Of a stretch of DNA of 64,000 nucleotides, positions 1 through 11,529 are shown one piece after another. Positions within the stretch are counted from its first letter, which is position 1, and each line of letters starts with the position of its first letter. The DNA is from Crocodylus rhombifer (lineage: Eukaryota; Chordata; Crocodylia; Crocodylidae). The notes below the pieces were generated by a model. The model did no database searches. It saw nothing but the letters and a program-made list of their open reading frames with translations, and had not been told where the DNA came from. The stretch lies in assembly GCA_038503035.1 (NCBI GenBank), contig JAVSML010025185.1:71039-135038 (forward strand), given 5' to 3'. Both the position numbers and the translations under genes were made by a program.

Positions 1-1545
1 GAGCCTTTGGAGTTCATTGCAAAGGATGTCATGATGACTTCAGTGGGTCTATGACAATTTATACATAGCGAAGATTTGTCCTCTGGAGTTGTCAGCATCT
101 GTTATATGATTTCTAGTGAAGCCAGGTCTGTGCTACAGTTTTTCTGGCACAGTTAAGCGGCAAAAAAATGTATAAAAATAGTTTTCCCAGCAAAAACTGC
201 CTGTGTATATAGATCATATTGGCAAGAGTTCCTTCTTCAGTTAAACCAGGAGGTGGTTTAAATTTATCAGATAAAGGTTTTTATGTAGTTAAAAGGTGGG
301 AGTGAAACCTTAACTCTACTCATTCCCATATTTCAGACAGTTTAGCTGAGCTGTCAAGAGTGGTGGGGCGTGTGGCACTGAGTGGCAGAAGAGTAATAAT
401 CAGATTGTTCCCTCTCTGGAGAAAGAAGGTAGAGAACTGTGATGCTGGGAGTCATTATTCCCCTTGTCCTCTACTCTCAAACAGATACGCTGACAGTCTG
501 ATTCTACACAGTTTTAATTTATACAGAACTGCTGAACTTTTGTTGATGTGCTTTATCACACATTATTGGAGTGTGTTTCTCTTACTTCATTACTGTGTGT
601 TGTAAGAAAAGGAACTAAATAGTGTATAAGATGATTACTATGGCTCTTATTTTTTCTTGTTTCACTCTACTTAGAATTTCTTTGGTTTTCCTTAATATCC
701 TCAATTTTATAAAGACAGCATTTGACATTATTAGGCCTCATTTCCTTACACCAATATAAACCTAAATGGTGAAATCAGTGAAGTTACGTGTTTTCCACTG
801 GTGTATTTGCAAGGTAAATCAAGCCTACTGTTTCAGTCTCATTCTGTTGCTAGCTTCTCATTTTAACAGGTTAGAATTAACAGAGCCCTCACTTAGTATT
901 GAACTGAGTCGAACACATAGTGATGAAACCAAAGGCTCACATTCATAATTTATCCATCCAAGAATAATATCCATGTTTTAATCTAATAGAATATTCCTCT
1001 CTTAAATCTTCAATGCAAGGTTACGTCGATCAGAAAAAAAATGTTGCTTTCATCTCTAGGGAGCAAAAATCTATATTTAATATGATGAAATGAAACATCT
1101 AATTGATTATTCATAGGTTCAAGAGTAACCAGTTACACGCAAGTGAACATTTAGTATTCCTTTTTTACATACAGATTATGAACAAAAAGTTAGACGCTGA
1201 CCTCTTGTGAAAACTTTTGAAAAAATGTTCAGGCTTTTCAAATCATGAATTCCACTCTAATGGGAGAGGGAAGATCCATCTTTCAGTTCCTTCTCCCAGG
1301 ACTGTTTATGCATTTTACACTATGCAGTCCGTTTATTAATATATAGCAACAACCTTGGGAACACGAACAATAAACCAGGTCTCCTCTTGCCCAGGGAAGT
1401 GTCCTCATCACTAGGCAACAAACATGGGCTCTCTCTTGTTTGTTCTCCTTCAGACCCTTGGAATCCTTGGACTAAGATACCCCACCTATTCTATAGGCCG
1501 GTGATCAAGGCATTTCCGTAGTAAGTACAAGGTATATGGTAAGTG
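1..1545. other. No gene recognised; AT-rich unique DNA
   Basis: Both strands were read. The short open frames here have no recognisable domain, and no intact repeat ends were seen. It is most simply intergenic or intronic DNA. Confidence 0.6.
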
Positions 1546-1830
1546 ACGACGTGTAGAGGGTGCATGGGGGTGCATGCCCTGAGAGCACCAGTGCACCCCC
1601 TGATTGGCTGCGCTCACCACTTAGGCGATGGGTGGGGGGGGCAGGCAGGATCACCGGTGCCCGCCCTCCCAGAAGCAGCTGCAGTGATCAGCCACAGCAG
1701 TCAGCCACAGGGGAACTCCCTTTGGGCAGCGAGATCAGCCGCAGGGAGACCCCCAACCGTGCAGTGAGACTGATTGCAGGGGGGGTGGCACATGTCCCCA
1801 CTAAGGGGACACCAATAGCCCATGCATATG
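1546..1830 (+). repeat. GC-rich interspersed repeat, copy 1
   Basis: This patch opens with a GTGTAGAGGGTGCATGGGGG segment followed by GCATGCCCTGAG and GTGCACCCCCTG. The same order of motifs occurs at 57836-57900 (TGTAGGGGGTG, GCATCCCCTGAG, GTGCACCCCCTG), so the two are copies of one repeat. The class is unknown. Its termini were not resolved, although similar words (TATGGTAAG and TATGGTTAAG) flank the two sides. No coding potential is claimed for the two overlapping open frames. Confidence 0.6.
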
Positions 1831-2207
1831 GTTAAGGTTGTTTCTGAAAGAGCAGGGAAAACCTGGGTTTTAGGGCATTTCCTAGATAAAAGATCTGAAC
1901 TATTATACAAAAGGTGGAAGCCACAAACTCCACCAGCTCTGTCTGATGTATGGTCAGGTAATGAATTAAATTCTGTCAGGTGTCAATTTAGCATCAGACA
2001 TATTCTATGAATGCTCTCAGCAATGATACATAAGTGAAAGTTTGGTGTGTAGGTGGTTTATCTAGCTTGTTTCTAAGCATATACTTAGGGAATTTTCCAA
2101 GTCAAAATGATCTAGGTAGCCAAGTAGTTTTGAGGGTGCTGGCGAGAGCAAGATTTGGATCACTTTACATGACTCACATGCCCAAATTTGGCCCAAGTAC
2201 TATTTAG

Positions 2208-3260
2208 AAACATAGGGCTGGAAGGGACCTCCAGAAGCCATCTAGTCCAACCCCCTACCTGAGGCAGGACCACCCCTGTCTAAACCATCCTATGCTATCT
2301 ATAATCTAAACTATACGTAAGACTACTGTCAGCTCTGACGCAACACAGACCTAACACCCTAACCTGCCACGGGTAAAGCAGGGGAACCATGGCAGCCAAT
2401 GTCCTGCTTCTATAAAATGTTAATATATGCTCAAGAGACATGCCCCCATTACAGAGGAAGGCAAAACCCCCCACAACCCTCACCAATCTGACCATGGGGT
2501 AAAATTTCTCTGTGACCCAAAATATGGTGATTGGTCTGATCCTGCATAGATGGGCAAGACCCTATAGCCAAGAACCTCTGGCTTTGGTCCCAGCAGAAGC
2601 ACTGGCACATCCCAGTCAAAGTCCCCTACCCTGACTGTGGCCAACACCCAATGCCTAAGGGGGAAGCTTAAAAACACCCTGATACATAACAGAAAAGGGG
2701 GGTGGCTGGGCAACTAGCAAAGCCCAGAAGCGTGGGAAATACCCACAATAGAACATAGGCATGCCAAGATAATCTCCGACTAGTGGATGTCCAACCTCTC
2801 ATTGAACACCTCCAGTGATGGAGAGTCCACAACCTCCCTAGACAGTCTATTCCACTGCCTCACTGTTCTAACAGTCAAAACACTTTTCAGATATCCAGTT
2901 TAAACTTACTTTGCTGTAACTTCAAGCCATTAGTCTGTGCCTGCCTCTCTGTAGCAAGAAAGACAAGGTGCTTTCCCTCTTCTTCATGGCAGCTCTTCAA
3001 GCATTTGAAGACTGCTAGTATGTCCCCTCTTAAATGCCTGTTCTACAAGCTGAACATGCCTGGCTCTTCATATGATTTGCCTTCTCTGTTGCTTGTCTCT
3101 GGGCCCTCTCTAATGTCTCCATGTCCGTTTAAAAATGCAGAGCCCAGAACAGTATGTGATACTCCAGATGAAGCCTAACCAAAGGCACTATCACCTCTCA
3201 TGTCCTGCACCTAATGCTTCTATTGATGCATCCCAAAAGCTTTAAATACATTTGAGAATG
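2208..3260 (-). mobile_element. CR1 LINE, 5'-truncated, 3' end and 3' UTR
   Basis: Read on the minus strand, this is the end of a CR1 non-LTR retrotransposon. The 3' terminus lies at the left, with the typical CR1 tail (on the plus strand: GGCTGGAAGGGACCTCC, then CATCTAGTCCAACCCCCT). The section from about 2300 to 2720 (CCATGGGGTAAAATTTCTCTG, ATATGGTGATTGGTCTGATC) matches my memory of the long 3' UTR of some sauropsid CR1 families, so I treat it as part of the element and not as an insertion. The stretch at 2730-3250 corresponds to the decayed C-terminal end of ORF2. No intact frame remains. CR1 copies are normally 5'-truncated, as here. Confidence 0.85.
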
Positions 3261-4013
3261 ACTGTCTTTGAACCCTTTATATCAAAGCTATAAAAGCCAA
3301 TCATTCCTTTGGCTTAGATGGAAGAGAATTTGAGCAACAGAAAAAGGCAGACAAATAGAATATGTTGTGGGGAGGTGATAAAATTTTTATTGGCATGAAT
3401 TTCAAGTGTCTGCTTAATTCCCAAGCAGTTAACACAAGTGAATGGGGTTGTTTCAGGCAAGTGACAGTAAGCATTTATAGCACATCTTTTCATCATATAT
3501 TTTTGTAACAGGCAGTTTACGAGGCATTTATGTTCCGAGTGTCCTATGTTGGGCTCTGCCTGAACGCTTGAGATTGTCCCAGCAGGGACATCATATTTGT
3601 AGTCCAGTATTATCCCCAGCAAGGGGATGCAAGATTCAAAAATCAGTTAGGGAGCCCAGGAAAATTCCAGCCCAGGAATTGGCTAGACAGCTCCCCTTAA
3701 AACTGTCTCCCCGCCCCCAGGGTGGAAGGAAAGAGGCATGTGCTGAGTAGAAGGGCTGGGAAGAGCCTGCAGTATGGTTCCACCCCACAAGTGCATGCTG
3801 AACCCTTTGTGAGTAGGTCAGAGGCCAGTGGAGCACCTGAAGGGTCATGTGGGAGAGAGCAGACCCCTAGGATGAGCACGTGGAGTTCATGAACCAGCTT
3901 CACAAATTCCTTGGGGCACGGACATAGCCTCAGGAAGCACCTAGAGAGCAGGAAGGCGATTTCTTGTTGGACTTGTAGACTTGGGGGGTTGGTAAGAGTG
4001 CGGTAAACCCCCT
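3261..4013. other. No gene recognised
   Basis: Mixed-composition DNA between a CR1 and a GC-rich repeat. The open frames around 3640-4060 are proline/serine/leucine-rich with no recognisable domain. The part after 3640 may already belong to the neighbouring repeat. Confidence 0.5.
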
Positions 4014-4335
4014 GTGAGAGTGATTGGGAAAAGGACTGTGGTTGTCCTGGGAGGAGGGGCACGAATTGGGGTGACTGTTCCGTGTCCTGTGCTTTGGGGA
4101 GCCCTGCAGAGCTGGGTGGGGCAGTTGCAGCAACTCTATGCTGCTGTTGCTGGCTTCACATCCAGGTGCTCGCCCCCTCTCCCCCCCTTGCCACTGCTGC
4201 CACTGCAGATGGTGGTGGCAGCTTCTTGGGTTTGGGGGCATGTGGGATCAGAGCAGGGCCGGGGCCCTGCATGGGCTGATTTGCCCTGGGTCCCGCACCC
4301 TGCTCAGGCCAACTCTGGTGGCAGGACTGGGTCAA
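4014..4335 (+). repeat. GC-rich repeat related to the hAT at 6409-6688
   Basis: The order of motifs matches that of the element at 6409-6688: GGGGTGACTG, a GTGCTTTGGGG/GCACTTTGGTGG block, a GGCTTCACATCCAG block, a CTGCTGCCACTG block, then GGGCTGATTTGCCCTGGG against GGGCTGATTAGCTCTGGG. The two are diverged copies of one family. Unlike the 6409 copy, I could not identify a target-site duplication here. The overlapping open frames, up to 125 codons, follow from the GC-rich composition. Confidence 0.65.
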
Positions 4336-5890
4336 CTTGGCAAAAAGAGATGCTAGCTAGGGAAAGTCTCCAGGTTGTCTGCATGGGCTAAGACCCAGGG
4401 AAGCCTTGGTGTGCCTGAGTGCCTAGAAAGAAAGTGAGCCCAGAGGTGCTGCCTGATCTGCCAGCAGCAGCTTGTTCTCCCTGTGTGCATTTAACTGAGT
4501 AAACAGCTCTGTGAGCTTGGAGAGGCTATGCCCAAGCAGAGAAGGAGGCCTGGAGGTACGTGGGGAAGAATTTGTCTTTTGCAGGGGTTTGAGTGGAAAC
4601 AGCCTTTGCAGACTGCAAGATGGATGGGCCTGAGAGGAATAGACTGAGACAGCCAGAGCCCGCAAGAATGTGATGAGAGGACTGAGGGACTGCTCCTCTC
4701 TCCATTCATTGGGCATAAGTCAGAGTGACTGGCTATTAGTTGTAAATAATTAATGAGGGATTTAATACAATGAGTATTTAACATGGTGCCCAAGTTATTA
4801 GCTTTGTATTTGTTCATTTGATCCGCCCTTAAGTGTAAATAGTTATCAACTGTTTTTACTGTATAAAAACTCATCCTTGTGCATTGTTAATAGATTTTCA
4901 AACTTTTGATATTATTTAATGTTCACTTGCATATAGCAATTACCTCCTGTATATAATTAAGTTCTATAAGTAGTTATTTTCTGAGTCTGCAAGGTCTTTC
5001 CATTGTAAAGGGAGCCTCTCCTTTTAGGAAGCCTCTGGCCACTCCTGGGTGAGCTGAGGGTGGTTGTTATGACTAGAATTTAACGTCTAAAATCAAACCT
5101 AGCTAAGGTGTATGTGTCTGACAGTTTTTATGTACTTATGTATGTATATCTTCATTATGAAACTCATCAAAGTACAGAGACTTAAAGTTGTGCAACACAT
5201 GGTGTTTCACTGTGGAAGAGATCTAAAGAACTTTGCTTGTTATAGTTTGTGTGGTTAATTTTGAGTCTTTACATTTGAATCCAGAAACCAAGAAGTCAAC
5301 CTGAAGTAAACCTAAGGCATAAACACAAATATGTATCTGGATTGTGATCAAAGCCACATGAAACTCCTGCATTCTTAGATTTTGATTCAAAACTATATGC
5401 TTCTTTCTCATTCTCTTTCCCTGGATACAGCCACAGGAGGCAGAAGATATGGCATATCTCAACGTCTTTTATCTTTTACTCCTATTTTTCCTTTTGCAAA
5501 ATGTGAATTGGAAAGTGAATCTAAATTCCCTCCCATCCTCCAAAACTTGTCAGGTCTTCTAGGAGAATCTTTTTCACCTGATTTACCCCAACTCACCATA
5601 TCTATGGGAAGAAAGGAAGGTTTCCCACTCTCTCCATTTTGAAGTCAGACCTTTTTAAGAGAAGGCAAGCTGCTTTTCCTATTGTGCTACAACAAATTCT
5701 ATAAAGTGCTGCTATATCCTTTAAATGTCTACTAATGATTGCTTTATATCAGAAGCTAAAAAGACTTCCACTGTCAAAGAAAGTCCAGGGATAGGGAAGC
5801 AGCATTCAATCATCAAAATGGAACCAGAATATCAAACAATTGCTGGAAAGTATTAAAGAAAAGCTGCAGTACAACTATTTTTTGTGATCA
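4336..5890. other. No gene recognised
   Basis: Unique, mostly AT-rich DNA on both strands. No exon with believable splice context, RNA gene or repeat terminus was recognised. Confidence 0.55.
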
Positions 5891-5891
5891 T

Positions 5892-6315
5892 CTAGATCGG
5901 GGGGCAGCAGCATACATGCAGAGCCAGTGGATCCAGCTTGCAGAGCTGCAGGGTAAGGCCTGTAACCAGGCCTCTGCCTACTCTGGAACCGAGCAGTGGG
6001 AAGATGTAGTAATGCTGCTGTTGCTTCTCTCCACCCCTTTCCACCCTCCTTCTTCCCCAAAGCTACTGTCAGCATAGCTTCTAGCCAGGGAGGACCTGCA
6101 ACAGGGCCAGGAAACTGAAAGCTGCAGCCACACTGATACCACTTCTCCCTGGCCCCTCTCCTCCCAAACTTCTTGTGGTGAGAGCAGCTTCCAGCCATGG
6201 CTGAGAGAAGCAGGTGCCATGTTGAAGCAGTATTCAGTTCCCCAACTCCAACAGTTCCATTCTGGCCACGTGGCCCACGTTGGATCCAGAGCTTGAAAAA
6301 GGCTGCCAACACCTG
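5892..6315. mobile_element. Probable non-autonomous hAT-like element
   Basis: The right end reads GGCTGCCAACACCTG, whose complement CAGGTGTTGGCAGCC resembles hAT-type termini. The left end, TAGATCGGGGGGCAGCAG, is a weaker counterpart. GGATCCAG occurs near both ends. The interior is GC-rich and has no transposase. I could not find a convincing 8-bp target duplication, so the exact ends and the superfamily are uncertain. Confidence 0.5.
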
Positions 6316-6408
6316 ATCTCAACCTAAGCTGGTTACTTGAAATTGGAGAAAATACTTCAAAGACACTTTATTTTTGTTCCAAATCATACATTCTTCATTA
6401 TTGCTATG

Positions 6409-6688
6409 CAGGGCTGTTGGGGGGGCGGGGGGGAGGGCAAGTCAGGGTGACTGCCCCAGACCCCGCACTTTGGTGGGACCCCACACAGAGCCAGGTGGAG
6501 CGGCTGTGGTGACTCCATGCCACCGGCTTCACCTCCAGTTGCTTGCTACCCTCCTCCCCTGCTGCCACCGCCACCACCAATGGCAGTGGAGGATTCTTTG
6601 CATCCAGGGCATGCCGAATCGGGGTGGGGGCAGGGCTCCATATGGGCTGATTAGCTCTGGGCCCCTGACCCTGCTCGTGTCCACCCCG
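6409..6688 (+). mobile_element. Short non-autonomous hAT-type element with 8-bp TSD
   Basis: A 280-bp GC-rich insertion is bracketed by TTGCTATG (6401-6408) and TTGCTGTG (6689-6696), which match at 7 of 8 bases, as expected for a hAT target duplication. The element starts CAGGGCTG and ends CCACCCCG, a weak terminal inverted repeat. It is too short for a transposase. A diverged relative lies at 4014-4335. Confidence 0.65.
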
Positions 6689-6798
6689 TTGCTGTGTAAT
6701 CCAACTGCCAAATATAAGTAAAATATACTGGATTTTACCAGAAATCTGAAGCATATAAATGGGAAACTTATGCAGCTCCAGCCTAGGAGAATGATTAG

Positions 6799-8227
6799 CA
6801 GGGATCCAGGTTTTCCATTTACCATGGAAAAATGGAAAAAAAATGCAGATGTCCCCCTTTACCCAATGAAAATGTGGATTTCACATTTTAATGGAGAAGC
6901 CCATGGATTTTGCACTTCTGCAAAGAGCTCTCCGCAGGTCAGCAGAGTTCCAGCCTGCAACAGGCTGGGGGGGGACAGGAAGGAGGGTAGTCAAGCAGTG
7001 GGTGCCATGTGCAGGTAGCCTGAAGAGCAGCTCATGCAGGTAAGTTGGGGGGGGATTGAACCCCCCATAGGGAAGGAGGGAATTGGGGAGGGCTGGGGCT
7101 GCTGCTGAGCCAGCAGGTGCATGGGGCTTGGGGCCCAGGGCTGCAATACACAGCCACAGGGCCCCAGTGGGGAGTGGCATGGGACTGCAGGCAGCTTGTC
7201 ATGTGGGCAGGGCTGTAGGACCAGCTCCCCACCCCTGTACACAATATGGGGGGAAAGGAGACCCTTACCCCCCAGATCTGCGTGAGGTTGGGGTGGCTGT
7301 GGGATGCTAGCTGTGGGCTCGGGCTCCCTGCCCTGTTGCCCCTCTGACCCTTCTTCAGCCTAGCAGGTGTTACACGGTGCTGCAGGGCAGAGCAGGGCTG
7401 CACGGGGAAGCTCGCTGCCACTGAGTACACACTGCCCTGGCAAAGTGCTCCCTCTCCACATGGCAGCAGCAGGGGTGGCAGGATGGAGTTGTGCCTCTCA
7501 CTGTTGCTGTGGGGGCAGGAGATGCCTTGCCACAGCAGCATGGAGCTTGCAGCAGCATGGAGCTCCCTCTCACAGCCCTGCTCTGCCCTGTAGTGCCAGG
7601 TTGTACCTGTTGGGCTGCAGGGGCTGCTCCCCACTCCGAGCAGGTACCAAAGGGGGGAGAAGGGCTCTGTGCTCTGCTCTGCTGCAGTGGCCCCCACCTC
7701 CTGCAAGTGGCAGCTGGGGCTTGGGCGCTACTGCAGGGTGCAGGGGGGCTATGGACATGGGTCTCTGGCCCCATAGCCCTGGCAGCTGGGAGCCCCCTCC
7801 AGCAGAGGGGCCTGTGGCAGTGTGAGGGGCACAAACAGGGACAGGGAGCTGTGGAGGGGGTAGTGAGGTCACCAGCAGGGCCAGGGAGCGAGGGGCCTGG
7901 ACCTGCTTTCTGTGAGTGAAGGGGGCAGGGGGAGCTCTGATTTTCCATGATAAAATATCAAAAATCAAATACTAAAATATATAGGTATTTAGAATTTATT
8001 TCATTATACTGATTGAGGAACTGGGAGGCTTCCAAATTGTTTTAAAATTGTAAATATATCAAGAAATCATTGTGTTCAACTGATGCCTATATATATGTTT
8101 TAATCCAAGATTAAAATGAAAGGCTGATCTATCTATCTATCTATCAGCCTTTCATTTTAATCTTGGATTTTGGGGTTTTTAAATCAGAGAATTTACGATT
8201 TTTTATTAGGGAAAACCATGATCCCTG
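6799..8227 (-). mobile_element. Large non-autonomous hAT, family A, copy 1
   Basis: A 1429-bp element with imperfect hAT-type terminal inverted repeats: CAGGGATCCAGGTTTTCC at the left and the complement of GGAAAACCATGATCCCTG at the right. It is flanked by ATGATTAG (6791-6798) and ATGATCAG (8228-8235), matching at 7 of 8. The ends are AT-rich, while the core (about 6950-7920) is very GC-rich. The same layout recurs at 21963-23534 and at 55859-57030, both on the opposite strand. The long open frames in the core (for example 7032-7706 minus) are rich in Ala, Cys, Ser, Pro and Gly and carry no hAT transposase motif, so mobilisation would have needed an autonomous relative. A perfect hairpin lies inside the right end at 8102-8169. 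Confidence 0.8.
8102..8169. repeat. Perfect 27-bp inverted repeat with TCTA-repeat loop
   Basis: The left arm, 8102-8128, starts AATCCAAGATTAAAATG and is exactly complementary to 8143-8169. The loop is a short TCTA tandem run. It lies inside the family A hAT copy. The two related copies lack the second arm at the equivalent place, so it looks like a templated inverted duplication in this copy. Confidence 0.9.
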
Positions 8228-9774
8228 ATGATCAGGTAGCATATGGGACTATTCTAGAATTGGAAAGAGAAAGAAATAAGGTTTTCCAGCCTTTCAGTGC
8301 ATCATCCACTTAAACACAATCCAGAAGAATCTTCCTTACACCACCCGTGTATTGTCACAACTCAAATGACATAAACAGCAGTTCAATATATGGTAGTTCC
8401 TATGAACTCTGTGGCCAATACATGGGAAAGTTTTTGTTGTATTCAAGTCAAGGCTTGCTCAGAGTGCAGAAATTAAGTTGGTGTATTGGATGCTTGACTT
8501 GCTGAGTGTGAAAGAAAATAATTTATTTTGGGAGGGGGGGGTTTGAGCACCATAGAGAAAAAAAGGGAGCTAATCTATAGACACTTCATTAAAGACTGAA
8601 TTATGAAAAGATTACTATACATTCAGTAAAAGTTATCTGAATGGAAGAATTGGTTTCTGCCTGGAAATATAGGGACTACACACTGTCCAGACTGAAACAA
8701 TGACCAAACCCTTATTTGCATTACACCCAAATTTGAGAGAGAGAGAAACAGAAATAGTTACCTTGCTTTCTACAAATGCTAGAGAGAGATATTCTCCAAG
8801 TGATAGAGAGGCTTGCCTTCTATCTAGATTCAGTGGAGCTCAGGAACGGCCTCTTCTTTCTATACGAACAGGGGTAAAAAAGTGCTGGGAAGATGCATGA
8901 ATTTATCTATCTTCACCAGTTGTAAAATCCTGGAGCTCATACACCCCTTATTCTACACTGTAGAGGATGATCTGTGTGGCATGGCATCAAACTTAAATTT
9001 ATTTAGGCTTTGCCCTAATATTAAAACTAGCCTTGAATGTTGTAGTTGCTTTTTTTTTAAGGAATGCCACAGATCTGAGAATGAACCATGTGGCCAGTAT
9101 TAATTAATGAGGTTTTTTGTTTGTTATAAGAGAAGTGCTTATATATTCCCATCAAAAGTGTGCAAAAGACCTGAATGCTGCAGGCTGAAATCTACTGTTG
9201 CTATATCAGAGGATTATCTGGTTTCCAACAGATACCAATCAGCTGCTGAAAAGGCAAGTTGTTAAAGGAAAAAATATGATAAACAGAAAATCCATTATGG
9301 AAACATAATTCTACGACATTGTGACTTATGCCTTTCACAGATAGTCATCATGCTGTGGGTACATAATGATTTTTAAAAAATGAGTTTTTCTTGCTAATAA
9401 CAGAAGTTTCTGAGGGGCACAGTATGAGCACAGAAATATATTTTACAGAGTGCTGTGCTAGGAAGGTTCAGGGAATGGAAAAGATATTAAATTAAGACTA
9501 ATTGATATGCTGAGAGGCATTTCCTAGGTAATATTACTTTTAAAAATCTTTTCCTGTGTTGAGGTATTTAGGACGCCTTTTTTATGTTCACTTTACTGGG
9601 AATGTTTTGGAACAAGGATACTCTTAAGGCAGAAATGACACAAAACTCCATTGTTTTTAAAAGAGTTGAGAGAAACTAAGCAACATCTATAGCTTTGTTG
9701 GTTTGCATCATCTCCAGGGAATATCTTACAAATTACGTTATGGGATAGGGAATGGGAGGGAACTGAAAAAAATC
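8228..9774. other. No gene recognised
   Basis: AT-rich DNA with short homopolymers. The small open frames at 8700-9103 have no recognisable domain. Nothing else was identified. Confidence 0.55.
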
Positions 9775-9990
9775 CATTGTGATTAAGGATAACCAGCATG
9801 TGTTCAGGCCATGGAGGTCACGCATAAGTAACTTGCTGGAGGCTTTTGAAGATATAACTGCTATGATAGATAAGGGAAATTCCAGAAAACTAGTTTACTC
9901 AGGTTTTCAGAAAGCATTTTACAAACTTCTACATCAAAGGAGAAATGGCCAAGGCACAGAATCATATAGAATATTAGGTAAGAGTGCTGG
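9775..9990 (+). pseudogene. CR1/L2/L3-like LINE reverse transcriptase fragment
   Basis: The plus-strand frame from 9779 contains the ordered signature of a LINE reverse transcriptase: a DNQHVFRP segment (family form SQHGFRKG), NLLEAFEDITAMIDKG, then FQKAFYKLLHQR (family form FQKAFDKVPHQR). The aspartate that normally follows FQKAF is a tyrosine here, so one catalytic acidic residue is lost. Only about 70 residues remain of a roughly 900-residue ORF2. This is an old dead copy; the exact clade cannot be settled from this stretch. Confidence 0.75.
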
Positions 9991-11128
9991 ATAGAAACCT
10001 AATTTAAAAAAGTAGTGACAGTGAATTTCTAGAGGTTCTAAAGATTTGTTTAAACGTGAACTATTTCAAATACTTACTCAAAGATTATTCCTTTTTATTT
10101 TCCTTTAAAGGAAAAATAATGAGCCATTTACCCAAATTAAATAGCTGATATGAAGACTGGAGTCAATAGACCTTCTTTCTTCCCATTCTTGCAAAGAAGA
10201 GGGTACATCAGATAGTTGGCATATGGAGAGTGGGAAAATGGATTTGCCACCGATTCCATTGGTATTCATGTTTTTAATACGCTAGGCAAGTGTAAATGTA
10301 AAGAAAAAGTTTCACTTTATAACAAAATCCCATCTACAAGCTGGCTGGAGTTTCACATGGTTTTGTTACCCAGGCTTCATACTCCTCTACTATAGAGATC
10401 ATGTTCAGAGTTAGTACCACATACTAACTGCTAGCCTCTCTGCGGGGGTGGTCACTGATGAAGATATTGTTGTAGATGATGTATTGCTCCTGTCACCACT
10501 TGTGTTGGGAAAGATGGCTCAGAAAACATTAATGCCTCCCACTTCATCAGTTAAAATTGCTTATAGCCCTCTGTATCTGGGTTTCTATTATCAACAAGGG
10601 GATTTTTTTTTTTTTTAATTCCAGAAGAAAGTTTAGTATAAACTTTGCTTTTTCCATCATTTGCTGTTTTTTATCAACTGAGAGAAAGGTTGATTTATGG
10701 GCCTAAATAAAGTCTGAATTTACCTACATTATCCTTTTCTGGCATCTGGCCATTGTGCCCAAATTCTGGTATAGCAACAACAATAATAATGCTCCAGCGC
10801 TGAATTAACACACAGGAATTGCATGAGGTTAGGGTTATTACATATTTACAAAAGAAATACAAATACTAATAATGCACAATAATTCTTATAATTTACCATC
10901 TGTACTGTCACTATAATTCATATTTAAATATAATCAATTAATATTCAAGCAATCTGGCTAGAGACACTAGCTTACTGGCTGGTGACTATATATTAGCCAG
11001 AACTACTTTCACCTCTTCACAGTATAAGAAAATATGAAATAAAGCTTATCTAGATTGTTTGGCCAATTTACTATACCTGTAGTACTATTACCTTTATTTA
11101 TTAAATCCCCGCTATCATCCCCTTATAA
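9991..11128. other. No gene recognised
   Basis: AT-rich DNA that includes a poly-T run near 10605-10618. The first part may be decayed continuation of the LINE fragment upstream, but I could not follow it. Confidence 0.5.
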
Positions 11129-11328
11129 TTTACCCAGTCCAGTTTGTCTCCCATTTGAATCCCCAAATGATCCTTATTTTTATACTCTTTACACTTTAGT
11201 CCCCTCCTCATTCTCCCTACCATCATTATTTACCCAGTCCAATTTACCCTGTAAATTTACAGAACCATTTGGATCCCTAAGCAGTCCTTATTTTTTGTAC
11301 TCTTTACCCCTTTTCTAAAATGCGGAGA
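11129..11328. repeat. Imperfect tandem duplication, about 100-bp unit, two copies
   Basis: TTTACCCAGTCC occurs at 11129 and again at 11229. Both copies continue with a diverged CCATTTG.ATCCC block, then a TCCTTATTTTT..TACTCTTTAC block. The pyrimidine-rich strand is open through both copies (11055-11318), but this is a consequence of the repeat and is not evidence of a gene. Confidence 0.7.
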
Positions 11329-11529
11329 TTCGCTGTAACCCTCAGATGGAAAAAGGAATATTTAACCCCCAAGTAAAAAACTTCTTCCTGGGAGGTTTCT
11401 GGCTCCTACCCCTGCAGAGTCATGGCACTATATTATAGTTCATCAAATACTGTTTTCTGGGGAGAGTTGAAAGGAGAATACCCTTTCAAGCCCCCCTCCA
11501 GTCTCTATGTTATACTATATTTATAACCC

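Noticed and set aside
2300..2720. Insertion splitting the CR1 at 2208-3260
   Set aside because: The words CCATGGGGTAAAATT and ATATGGTGATTGGT fit a known long 3' UTR form of sauropsid CR1, so the segment is probably part of the element.
7032..7706. 224-codon minus-strand open frame
   Set aside because: It lies wholly in the GC-rich core of a hAT copy. Composition is Ser/Ala/Cys/Pro-rich, several other frames on both strands are also open, and there is no transposase or other domain.
6950..7920. CpG island and promoter
   Set aside because: The region is GC-rich but CpG pairs are sparse by eye, and it is the core of a repeated element. No TATA or initiator context linked to a gene was seen.
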